Shown piece after piece: positions 6,882-15,384 of a DNA stretch of 64,000 nt. Numbering within the stretch: the stretch's first letter is position 1; every line of letters starts with the position of its first letter. A program made the position numbers and the translations under genes. The notes below the pieces were generated by a model. It was not told where the DNA came from, did no database searches, and was given only the letters and a program-made list of their open reading frames with translations. Source of the stretch: Sideroxydans sp. CL21 (lineage in GTDB: Bacteria > Pseudomonadota > Gammaproteobacteria > Burkholderiales > Gallionellaceae); NCBI RefSeq assembly GCF_902459525.1, contig NZ_LR699166.1, positions 1,872,501-1,936,500 on the forward strand. Reading direction: 5' to 3'.

Positions 6882-9800
6882 CTAGCTTGCGGTGGTGCCC
6901 GATAAAGGTTGCATTGCCGGACTTTGAATCACCGCTCTGTTCGATGCCAGGAGCATATACATGGCCGGTACCACGAACAGTGTAAACAGTGTGCCAATCG
7001 ACAGCCCGGTGAATATAACGAGGCCCATGGCATGGCGTCCGGCCGCACCGGCACCGAAGGCTATTACCAGCGGCACCACACCGAATACCATCGCGGCCGT
7101 CGTCATCAAAATGGGGCGCAAACGTATTACCGCCGCCCCTACAATAGCCTCAAGTTTGCCGAGGCCGGTGCTACGCAACTGATTTGCCACTTCAACTATA
7201 AGAATTCCGTGTTTGCTAATCAGGCCCATGAGCGTCACCAGCCCCACCTCGGTATAGATATTCATTGAAGAAAAGCCGAGGAAAATAAATATCATGGCAC
7301 CGAACAAAGCCAAAGGCACCGATACCAGAATTACGACAGGATCTCTGAAACTTTCAAACAGGGCCGCCAGCGCGAGAAATACAATAATGACTGCGAACAG
7401 CATGGTCGCCAGAAAGCTACCGGACTCTTGCATGTATTGTCGCGACTGGCCGGCGTAATCCACTGTGTAGCCGCTGGGTGCCACCTGATTGACGGTGTCG
7501 CGCATAAATTGCAGTACATCACCTTGCGACGACCCTGAAACGCCTGACAGCGTCACCGAATTCAGCTGCTGAAACCGTGTGATGGATTCCGCCACTACGC
7601 TATTTTTCAGGCTGGCTACTGTGCTTAGCGGAAACATTCCGCCGCCGGGTGCCTTGATATAGTAATCCAGTACCTGCGACGGGTTAAGACGGTCTGTTTG
7701 CAATACCTGCGGAATCACCTTGTAGGAACGTCCGCCAATGGAAAAATAATTGACATAGCCGCCGCCCAGCGCCGAGCTGAGTGCATTCCCCACATCCTGC
7801 TCAGTCATGCCCAGCGCGGTAACCTTTTCATGGTCTACAACAACGGTAGCTTGCGGTTTGTCAATTTTCAGATCGGCATCGATGAAGTAGAACTTGCCCG
7901 AGGCTTTCGCCTTTTCCAGCACTTGCTGAGCCATTTCGTTGAGGATTTCAAAGGGCTCGGTCGTGGTAATTACAAACTGCACCGGCAGGCCGGAAGAACC
8001 GGGCAAGGGCGGGAACTGAAAAGCAGCCACGCGAGCACCGGCCACTTTGTTCCAGCGCGCCTGGAGATCTTGTTGAATCTGATGGGCGCTGCGCGCACGT
8101 TCTTCCCAAGGCTTAAACAGTACGCCACCAATTCCCGCGTTCAGTGTTGGGACACCGGTCATCTGAAACATTTGACTGTATTCAGGCATGCTCTTGCCTA
8201 TTTTGAAAACCTGGTCGGCGTAGGTTTGCATCTGGTCAGCCGTTGCTGTTGGCGAACCAACAACCTGCGACAAAACGATGCCCTGATCTTCTTCCGGAGC
8301 CAATTCCGAGTTCGACATCTTGAACATCACTATCAGCACAACAAGCAACAGTCCACCCATCACTATCAAGACCGGCCATGTTTTAAGCAACCCGCGCAAC
8401 ACCTGTTCGTAAATCTTGCGGACCTTTTCGAAAACCGTGTCAATCGCATGTACAAAACGGCCACTGTCCTGTTCCGGTTTAAAAAAGCGCGAGCACATCA
8501 TGGGCGATAGCGTAAGTGCGACAACACCCGAGACCGCCACCGCTCCTGCGAGCGTGAAGGCAAATTCCGTGAACAGCGCACCGGTCAATCCGCCCTGAAA
8601 GCCGATGGGTACATACACCGCAATCAACACAACGGTCATCGCCAGAATCGGACTTCCAAGCTCCCTGGCCGCGATCAATGCCGCGTTCAATGGAGACGCG
8701 CCTTCTTTCATGTGGCGATCGACGTTTTCAACCACGATAATCGCATCATCAACCACCAGGCCGATAGCCAGCACCAGAGCCAGTAAAGTGAGAAGATTGA
8801 CGGAGTAGCCCAGCATCAGCATGATAAAAAAAGTGCCTATGAGCGAAAGCGGCATCGCGATGACCGGTACCAATACCGCGCGGAAGCTGCCAAGGAACAG
8901 ATAGATCACAACGGTGACGATCAGCAGCGCCTCGACCAATGTTTTGATCACCTCATTGATAGAGGTATTGATGAAATCAGTAGAGTCATAAACGATCTGA
9001 CCGGTAAGCCCCGTTGGCAATTGGGTGCGGATGACGGGGAACGCATCACGTACGTGTTTCGCAACATCGAGAATATTTGCTGCCGGCGCAACCTTGATGC
9101 CGATAAACACCGAGCGCACGCCGTTGAATGCAACGTTGAAGTCGTAGTTTTCCGAACCCAGCGTTACCGTTGCCACGTCTTCCAGATGCACGATGGCATC
9201 CCCATTTTGCTTGACTGCAAGCTTTTTGAATTCATCCACCGTATGCAGATCGGTACCCGCAGTCAAGGGAATGGTGACCATTTGGCCTTTGCTGGAACCG
9301 AGCGCAGCAAGAAAATTGTTGCTCACCAGGGCCGCACTGACATCGGCCGCAGTAATGCCATGTGCCGCCATCTTGTTGGAGTCAAGCCATGCACGCAATG
9401 CAAACTGACGGGCGCCAAGAATTTCTGCAGTCTGCACACCTTCGACAGAGTCCAGCTTGGGTTTAACTACGCGCAATAGGTAATCGGTAACGTTGTTTGT
9501 CGGCAAAGTATCACTGTAGAAGCCAATGTACATGGCATCTGTCGTTTGTCCGGTTTGCACGGTTAATATGGGCACCTGCGCCTGGACGGGAAGCTGATTC
9601 TTGACCGAATTGACCTGGGTATTGATTTCGGTCAGTGCGCGGTTGGCATCGTAGTTCAACCGCAGAGTTGCGGTAATGGTTGAAATTCCACTGCTGCTGG
9701 AAGAAGACAAATAGTCGATGCCTTGCGCCTGCGCGATGGCAGATTCAAGCGGTTGGGTAATAAAGCCCGCGACCGTCTGTGCGTCAGCGCCATAATAGGC

Positions 9801-9947
9801 TGTCGACACCGTTACCACCGAATTCTGTGTGCGCGGATACTGATTGATTGGCAAATTGAACAACGAACGCAGCCCGAGTACGACAATGAACAGACTCACT
9901 GTGGTAGCCAGAACAGGCCGGCGAATAAAAAAATCAGTGAAGTTCAT
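6882..9947 (-). CDS. RND efflux pump inner-membrane transporter (HAE1 family)
   Basis: At 1021 residues it has the full length of AcrB/MexF/MdtB-type transporters. It starts MNFTDFFIRRPVLATTVSLF, has the DD proton-relay pair in TM4 (VVDDAIIVVENV, about residues 400-412), and two large periplasmic loops including the DMLSRVF-equivalent ESITRFQQLNSVTLSG region. It works with the periplasmic adaptor and outer-membrane channel encoded upstream in the same operon. The absence of an adjacent regulator leaves the substrates unknown. This is the last gene of the operon. Confidence 0.95.
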   Translation of the reverse strand: MNFTDFFIRRPVLATTVSLFIVVLGLRSLFNLPINQYPRTQNSVVTVSTAYYGADAQTVAGFITQPLESAIAQAQGIDYLSSSSSSGISTITATLRLNYDANRALTEINTQVNSVKNQLPVQAQVPILTVQTGQTTDAMYIGFYSDTLPTNNVTDYLLRVVKPKLDSVEGVQTAEILGARQFALRAWLDSNKMAAHGITAADVSAALVSNNFLAALGSSKGQMVTIPLTAGTDLHTVDEFKKLAVKQNGDAIVHLEDVATVTLGSENYDFNVAFNGVRSVFIGIKVAPAANILDVAKHVRDAFPVIRTQLPTGLTGQIVYDSTDFINTSINEVIKTLVEALLIVTVVIYLFLGSFRAVLVPVIAMPLSLIGTFFIMLMLGYSVNLLTLLALVLAIGLVVDDAIIVVENVDRHMKEGASPLNAALIAARELGSPILAMTVVLIAVYVPIGFQGGLTGALFTEFAFTLAGAVAVSGVVALTLSPMMCSRFFKPEQDSGRFVHAIDTVFEKVRKIYEQVLRGLLKTWPVLIVMGGLLLVVLIVMFKMSNSELAPEEDQGIVLSQVVGSPTATADQMQTYADQVFKIGKSMPEYSQMFQMTGVPTLNAGIGGVLFKPWEERARSAHQIQQDLQARWNKVAGARVAAFQFPPLPGSSGLPVQFVITTTEPFEILNEMAQQVLEKAKASGKFYFIDADLKIDKPQATVVVDHEKVTALGMTEQDVGNALSSALGGGYVNYFSIGGRSYKVIPQVLQTDRLNPSQVLDYYIKAPGGGMFPLSTVASLKNSVVAESITRFQQLNSVTLSGVSGSSQGDVLQFMRDTVNQVAPSGYTVDYAGQSRQYMQESGSFLATMLFAVIIVFLALAALFESFRDPVVILVSVPLALFGAMIFIFLGFSSMNIYTEVGLVTLMGLISKHGILIVEVANQLRSTGLGKLEAIVGAAVIRLRPILMTTAAMVFGVVPLVIAFGAGAAGRHAMGLVIFTGLSIGTLFTLFVVPAMYMLLASNRAVIQSPAMQPLSGTTAS

Positions 9948-9956
9948 CTCAATTCC

Positions 9957-11099
9957 TCAGTGTTCTTGCGGAGTCGGATTGGGGCTATTGGCCGGTTGTA
10001 CCGAATTGTCGACAACAATGGGGGTTCCGTTCTTGAGCTTGATCTGCCCGCTGGTAACCACCATCTGCCCTTCATGCAGACCGCTCGTGATGGCAACCTG
10101 ATCGCCGCGAGTATCGCCCGTAGTGACGAAAGCCTGTTGTACCTCCAGGCTCTCAGCCTGTTGCGGGGTGGCAGGCGCGCCATTTTTGGCCGCGGCGGGT
10201 TTGACAATAAATACGGTGGAGCCATAGGGGTTATAGGTGATTGCAGTCTGCGGCAGAGTCAGATAATGCTTCTTCTCGCCAACATCAACCGTGACATTGG
10301 CAAACATTCCGGGCAGCAACTGGTGTTTCGGATTGGCAATGGTCGCTTGAATCTGGACGTTGCGTGTGGTCGTATCCACTTTCGGGCTGATCGCGGTAAT
10401 TTTGCCGTGAAATATCCGGTCTGTATAAGAGTCGCTGCTGGCATCAATCACCTGGCCGACGGACAGTGCACCGACTTGCCGTTGCGGTAAATAGAAATCA
10501 ACATAAATTGGGTCAATGGCTTGCAAGGTGACGATCTTATCGCCGGGGTTCAGATACTGTCCCGGATTTGTGGTGGTGATTCCAATTCGGCCTGTGAAAG
10601 GTGCACGTATGGTTTTTTTCGCGACCAGGGCTTGTTGTTGCGCAACTTGTGCATCCTTGCTTTTCAGGTCTGCCGTATCGTTGTCGACCTGCGTCTGACT
10701 GACTGCCTGGGCCGCCAATTGTGCCTGATCACGTTTCAAGGTAATCGCGGCGAGATCCGCAGCGGCTTGCAGCGAAGACAGCTGCGCAATTTCCAAATCG
10801 GCATTAAGCTGCGCCAGCACTTCGCCAGCTTTTACATCCTGTCCGGATTTGAAATTCACCGTGCGTACCTGACCGGCTACTTCACTGCTGATATCCACGC
10901 CATGCACCGCCGTTAACGTCCCCACCGATGAGAGCTGCGGCTGCCATTCCAGTGCAGAAACTACCGCCGCAGTTACGGTTTGCGGTCCGGGTTTTGGAGA
11001 ATTGGCGATCAATTCTTTGATGTGCAAGAAAAAACCTAAAGCCAGCGCAGCTATAAGCACCAGCACGCAGCCCAGCATAATTAACATTCGCTTGGTCAT
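9957..11099 (-). CDS. RND periplasmic adaptor (membrane fusion protein, MexE/AcrA type)
   Basis: The chosen ATG at 11099 (MTKRMLIMLGCVLVL) follows an AAAGAGAC ribosome site; an open extension to 11138 adds residues with no signal character. The protein of about 380 residues has an N-terminal membrane anchor, a coiled-coil hairpin interrupting a lipoyl half-motif (VRTVNFKSGQDVKAGEVLAQL), and a barrel domain with TTTRNVQIQATI. It bridges the inner-membrane pump encoded 9 bp downstream and the outer-membrane channel encoded upstream. Confidence 0.93.
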   Translation of the reverse strand: MTKRMLIMLGCVLVLIAALALGFFLHIKELIANSPKPGPQTVTAAVVSALEWQPQLSSVGTLTAVHGVDISSEVAGQVRTVNFKSGQDVKAGEVLAQLNADLEIAQLSSLQAAADLAAITLKRDQAQLAAQAVSQTQVDNDTADLKSKDAQVAQQQALVAKKTIRAPFTGRIGITTTNPGQYLNPGDKIVTLQAIDPIYVDFYLPQRQVGALSVGQVIDASSDSYTDRIFHGKITAISPKVDTTTRNVQIQATIANPKHQLLPGMFANVTVDVGEKKHYLTLPQTAITYNPYGSTVFIVKPAAAKNGAPATPQQAESLEVQQAFVTTGDTRGDQVAITSGLHEGQMVVTSGQIKLKNGTPIVVDNSVQPANSPNPTPQEH

Positions 11100-11189
11100 A
11101 ATTGTCTCTTTGAAAAACAGCTTACAAATTAGATACATTCCTCATCAGGCCGAAAAACCAAAAACTACGCGCCTGGTCAATCGAGCAGC

Positions 11190-12746
11190 CTAATCCTTGC
11201 CCACGGCGCCTTTGGCTGCTGCGGAATCTTCTTCAGTTCGATTCCACCAGCCCCCACCCAATGCTGTGAACAAGGCGGCCGTATCGGCAAGCCGTGCGGA
11301 CTGGGCAACCACAAGGTTGATATGGGTCTGCTGATAACTGCGCTCTGCATCGAGCAGTGCCAGATAACTGGTGCCGCCCAACTGATATTGACGCCTGGTT
11401 ATCTCCAACGACTCGTGCGCCAATGAATCGGCATTTGCCTGCGCATTGAGTGTGGTTGCATCGGCATCAATCGCTCGCAGGTTGTCTGCAACATTCTGAA
11501 ACGCGGTCAAGACGGTCCAGCGATATTGAGCTTCTGCCTGATCATAAGCGGCTTTGGCAGCACGGCGTTTTGCACTAAGCGCACCGGCGTCGAAGATCGG
11601 CTGCGTCAGCCCTGCACCAAAATTCCACACAGTACTGCTTGCACCAAAGTTGCCCAGCTGCATGCGTTCTACGCCATAACTTCCGGTCAGATTGATTTGC
11701 GGATACTGATTGGCTATAGCCACACCCAGTTGGGCGTTGGCCTCGTGCAACAGTGCTTCGCTGGCGCGGATATCAGGCCGTTGACGCACCAGAGACGAAG
11801 GCAGTGAGACTGGCAGATCCCGGGGCAGTTGCAGGGAATCAAGCTGAAATTCCGGCAGGCCTGTTTCGCTGGGGAGTTTGCCCACGTAAACCGCCAATTG
11901 ATGGCGTGTTTGCGCCAGTGATTTCTCCAGCGGTGCAAGTTGAGCATTCGTCTGTGCTACCAGGGTAGCCTGCGCAAGCTCTACGGAGCGGGTAACCGCG
12001 CCCAGGGAAAGCTGCTTCTCAATAATTTCCAACTGCTTCTGTTGTGCCTCCAGAATATTTCGTGTTGCTTGCAATTGCGCCCGCAATGAAGCTTCCTTGA
12101 TTGCAGTCGTCACGACATTGGAGACCAGCATCTGGTAGGCGGCCTCAAGTTCAAACTGCTGGTAGTCAACCTCGGCCATCAGGTTTTCAAGTTGACGGCG
12201 TGACGCACCGAATACATCCAGCGTATAAGAAACATTGACAGAGGCGTTATAGAGATTGAAGTCGCTGGGGGTAACACTCACGATCTGTGCCCGCTCCCGG
12301 GTTGCTCCGAGTTGGCCGGTGACCTTAGGGTATTGCAGCGCACCTGACTCGGCATTGAAATTTTCCTTGGCCTGACGCAAGGATGCCTGTGCCGAAGCAA
12401 ATGTGGGGTTTTGTTTAAGCGCGCTACGAATCAGTTGATCCAGTGCATCGGAATGAAATAATAGCCACCATTGCGCGGGCAACTCGCTTCCATAAACAAT
12501 ATGCTGGGCAATGCCCGTATTGCCAATCTCCTTGTTTGTCACCGCTTCGGTCGTTGCGGGCAACTCCGTGGAACCATACACGCTGCCGGTAGCCTGTGGC
12601 GCCGATGGTGATTTGAAATCCGGGCCGACAGCACAACCTGAAAATGCCAGACTGATCATCAGACCCAAGCTGAGCCGGGGCAGCGCCAGGTACAAGCGCC
12701 TATTAAAGAATTGCCCTTCCTTTACGCTTGTGAACATGTCCGACAT
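11190..12746 (-). CDS. Outer-membrane efflux lipoprotein (NodT/OprM type)
   Basis: The 518-residue protein has a lipoprotein signal ending LAFSGC, with the modified cysteine about 40 residues from the start, followed by AVGPDFKSP, the classic start of NodT-family channels. Two OEP repeats follow (LIRSALKQNPTFASAQASLR and RQRPDIRASEALLHEANAQL). It is the first gene of the OMF-MFP-RND operon. The leader before the lipobox is longer than usual, so an internal start is possible, but no better ribosome site is seen. Confidence 0.92.
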   Translation of the reverse strand: MSDMFTSVKEGQFFNRRLYLALPRLSLGLMISLAFSGCAVGPDFKSPSAPQATGSVYGSTELPATTEAVTNKEIGNTGIAQHIVYGSELPAQWWLLFHSDALDQLIRSALKQNPTFASAQASLRQAKENFNAESGALQYPKVTGQLGATRERAQIVSVTPSDFNLYNASVNVSYTLDVFGASRRQLENLMAEVDYQQFELEAAYQMLVSNVVTTAIKEASLRAQLQATRNILEAQQKQLEIIEKQLSLGAVTRSVELAQATLVAQTNAQLAPLEKSLAQTRHQLAVYVGKLPSETGLPEFQLDSLQLPRDLPVSLPSSLVRQRPDIRASEALLHEANAQLGVAIANQYPQINLTGSYGVERMQLGNFGASSTVWNFGAGLTQPIFDAGALSAKRRAAKAAYDQAEAQYRWTVLTAFQNVADNLRAIDADATTLNAQANADSLAHESLEITRRQYQLGGTSYLALLDAERSYQQTHINLVVAQSARLADTAALFTALGGGWWNRTEEDSAAAKGAVGKD

Positions 12747-12833
12747 TCTATCCCTACAATAATCGACACCGAAATTCTCCTTGCTTTAAGCATTGTCTTC
12801 ATAGTTGACGAAAATTTTCATATCTAAGCACGC

Positions 12834-14089
12834 TTAAATTAGCAGTGGCATCAAACCAAGTACAGCCAAACCTGACAAGAATGCCAAGCTCATTGTGCCT
12901 GTTTGGCGGGAAGAAAGGACAAAAGCATAAATGCCTTTGACAACATTGTTGCTGGATGCAGCAATCAGGATGCTGGATGACGCCACATGTAACGGCGTGA
13001 GTGTTGGCGTAGCCTGAGTCAGGCCCATGATGAATGGATCCACATCGGTTACGCCCATAATAGTCGCAAGTGTGTAGACGCCCCTCTCCCCCAGATACAC
13101 GATTGCAAAGTGAGTTGCTATCAACATAACCACAAAGAGCAGTGCGAAGAGAAGCGCTGCACTAATTTCGAGCGGGTTCTTGGGTTCGGATTCACTAATC
13201 AACTTTAAATCGTTCGCATCCCTCCGCTTTGACCACAGCCAGCCGATACCAACGGCAAGCCCCCCAACCCTACAAAGGGGATAGACAATTTTGCCATTAA
13301 TTCCTGATTGAATAGCGCCAGTAAGACGGCCAGGCGCAGGTACATCATTCCCGATGCGATCAGTATCCCACCGGAAAAAAGATGGGGTTGGTTTTCACTC
13401 TTCGACCTTCTGGCAAGCGCCACTGTCGCAACCGTGGACGAATACGCACCGCCGAGAAACGCCGCAAGGATGAAGCCGCCTTGCCCTTTGGTCAATCTTT
13501 GAAGCACATAGCTGCCATACGAAACAGCGCTTACCGCCACAACAACAAGCCATGTCTTAAAGAGATTAATCTGGAATTGACTGAATGGGGTGTCGGGCAA
13601 CAAGGGCAGAATGACGGAAGAAAGGAGCAGGAATTTGGCAAAAGTAAGAATGTCAGTTGTCTGGATGCGCTTCGCCAAACTTTCCAGTCCAGCCTTAAGT
13701 TCAAGCAGGATGATGCTTGACACTGTAAGCGTAGTGGCGATCCAGAACATCTGGTGATAAATAAGGGAGCCCACCAAATAGGTGGTCAGTCCGGACATCT
13801 CGGAGGCAACACCAGAATATGTGGAAGTGGTGAGTTTATGCCAATAGGAAATCATCAGAAAACCTGCCACAACTGCAAAACCCAGAGCCTGTGGCAAGAG
13901 TTCTCCTCCGGACAACAGTCCCATAGAATAGCCGATAAGCCCAATCAACGGAAAAGTACGCACTCCCCCGAATGAGTAATGGCCTTCATTGTCCTTGCGT
14001 TCTTCACGCTCAAGCCCAATAAGAAATGAGAGAAACAGCACGAAAAGAACTTGCACCCACTCGGGGGACATCCATTCCAAATATTTCAT
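12834..14089 (-). pseudogene. MgtC/DUF4010-family membrane protein, split by a one-base frameshift
   Basis: The N-terminal part (14089-13205) starts MKYLEWMSPEWVQVLFVLF, with FLIGLEREER and FGGVRTFPLIGL as in MgtC/SapB domains, then DUF4010-like helices. Its frame runs into a stop after an aberrant tail (LPLVSAGCGQ). The C-terminal half continues in the next frame (12834 to about 13260; SEPKNPLEISAALLFA onward). Adding one C to the six-C run at 13260-13265 joins both halves through a natural-looking linker (GGLAVGIGWLWSKRRD), giving about 418 residues, the usual family length. This is a pseudogene, a homopolymer sequencing error, or phase-variable slippage; the sequence alone cannot decide. 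Confidence 0.85.
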
Positions 14090-14523
14090 GACGTATCTAA
14101 AAGAGGGTGAGAGTCAACTCACAATGTCTTCCATTCTACCCACGGCTGTGAAGAATCTCACGGGCATGCGCAAAATGATACGTTGATGTCATCTTCAAGT
14201 TTCGACAAGGAATTGGATAACCAGCCAACCTCACCCTATGAAAGTCAGTTCCTGAGACGATTCTGAGGCAAATAAATGGCAAAAAGAGGAGAAATTAGAC
14301 AGAAATCGGCAACCAAAAAAGCCCGCAAACCCATTGACTACGGGCTTTATGCTGAGGGACTGATGGCAGGCCCAGAAGGTAAACATTGCTATGCTTCTTT
14401 GAGCACTCACGCTAAGGTATTTTAGACACCCATCAGCGAAAACTCGGAATTTACATACTTACAACTATAGAGTGGAATCACTTCTTTAGCTCCTGCGGAA
14501 GTGTCACAGAAAGCGTCACAAAT
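14090..14523. other. Non-coding spacer with a terminator-like hairpin and repeated GTCACA motif
   Basis: About 430 bp without a convincing gene. Bases 14318-14325 (AAAGCCCG) pair with 14341-14348 (CGGGCTTT) and a T run follows on the minus strand, so this can terminate leftward transcription. Two copies of GTCACA about 12 bp apart lie near 14508-14520, reminiscent of the short direct repeats in front of tyrosine-integrase genes beside tRNAs. No integrase is present. This could be the scar of an element lost from the tRNA-Pro site; support is weak. Confidence 0.4.
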
Positions 14524-14550
14524 AATAAAAAAGCCAGCATAAGCTGGCTT
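14524..14550 (-). terminator. Rho-independent terminator after tRNA-Pro
   Basis: On the minus strand an eight-base stem (AAGCCAGC/GCTGGCTT, loop of four) is followed by a run of seven T. It lies about 30 bp past the tRNA 3' end and should end the leftward thrS-to-tRNA-Pro transcripts. Confidence 0.85.
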
Positions 14551-14578
14551 AATTATTTCGGCAACCAATTGGTTCTAT

Positions 14579-14655
14579 TGGTCGGGGCGGGGAGATTCGA
14601 ACTCCCGACCCCTTGCACCCCATGCAAGTACGCTACCAGGCTGCGCTACGCCCCG
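14579..14655 (-). tRNA. tRNA-Pro (anticodon GGG)
   Basis: 77 nt including an encoded CCA. The acceptor stem CGGGGCG pairs with CGCCCCG. The anticodon stem CTTGC/GCAAG holds the loop ATGGGGT, giving anticodon GGG. The T-loop TTCGAAT and D-arm are intact. It sits 62 bp after the MerR-like gene, the usual end of the ihfA-merR block in betaproteobacteria. Confidence 0.97.
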
Positions 14656-14717
14656 AACTGTTGAATTATAGCAGAGCTCTATACTTTCCTTGAAGCGGTT
14701 TTAAGCAATTCACGCAG

Positions 14718-15086
14718 TTAAGCATGCAGCAGCGAAATAATCTCACGCAGTTCGCGTTTAAACGCATTCACGTTGAAAGCGTTGGAAACATTCTGCGACT
14801 TTTCTTCCTGATTCATGGCATGCTGATCCAGGCGGCTACGCGCACCGCTGATGGTGAAACCTTCTTCGTAGAGCAACTGCCGGATACGACGAATAAGCAG
14901 TACTTCGTGGTGCTGGTAATAGCGGCGATTGCCACCGCGCTTGACCGGTTTGAGCTGGGTGAATTCCTGCTCCCAGTAACGCAATACATGCGCCTTCACC
15001 CCGCACAACTCGCTCACTTCACCTATGGTGAAATAGCGTTTGGCCGGGATGGGCGGTAATTCTGAATTAGCTACGTGATGTTCCAT
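14718..15086 (-). CDS. MerR-family transcriptional regulator
   Basis: The 122-residue protein carries an N-terminal winged helix ([22 protein letters not shown], residues 18-39) and the following [19 protein letters not shown], diagnostic of MerR/SoxR/HspR-like DNA-binding domains. It has no cysteine-rich effector domain and a short tail, so the inducer is unknown. It overlaps the end of ihfA by 20 bp. This merR next to ihfA is a conserved pairing in beta- and gammaproteobacteria, often called YcgE/MlrA-like in automatic annotation. Confidence 0.9.
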   Translation of the reverse strand: MEHHVANSELPPIPAKRYFTIGEVSELCGVKAHVLRYWEQEFTQLKPVKRGGNRRYYQHHEVLLIRRIRQLLYEEGFTISGARSRLDQHAMNQEEKSQNVSNAFNVNAFKRELREIISLLHA

Positions 15087-15375
15087 GATAGTTCTTTTCT
15101 ACCATGCTCTTGAGTTTCTGGCTGGGATGAAAGGTGACCACACGACGCGCCGTGATCGGAATCTCTTCGCCGGTTTTTGGGTTACGTCCGGGACGTTGCG
15201 GCTTGTCGCGCAGCTGGAAATTGCCGAAACCGGAAAGCTTCACGCTCTCGCCTTTCTCCAGTTGCATGCGTATCTCCTCGAAGAACGCTTCCACCATATC
15301 TTTTGCTTCGCGCTTGTTCAAACCTACTTTTTCAAACAGCAGATCGGCCAGTTCCGCCTTGGTCAATGTCGTCAT
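15067..15375 (-). CDS. ihfA: Integration host factor subunit alpha
   Basis: The 102-residue protein shows the DNABII fold: [22 protein letters not shown], then [25 protein letters not shown], where the [10 protein letters not shown] arm with its proline intercalates into the minor groove, and [12 protein letters not shown]. Position directly after pheT is the classical ihfA locus. IHF bends DNA and is used by sigma-54 promoters, integrases and transposons. Confidence 0.97.
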   Translation of the reverse strand: MTTLTKAELADLLFEKVGLNKREAKDMVEAFFEEIRMQLEKGESVKLSGFGNFQLRDKPQRPGRNPKTGEEIPITARRVVTFHPSQKLKSMVEKNYHGTSRS

Positions 15376-15384
15376 ATTCCCCTC

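Noticed and set aside
7698-8510. Plus-strand open frame of 270 codons
   Set aside because: It lies wholly antisense to the RND transporter and has no ribosome site or domain.
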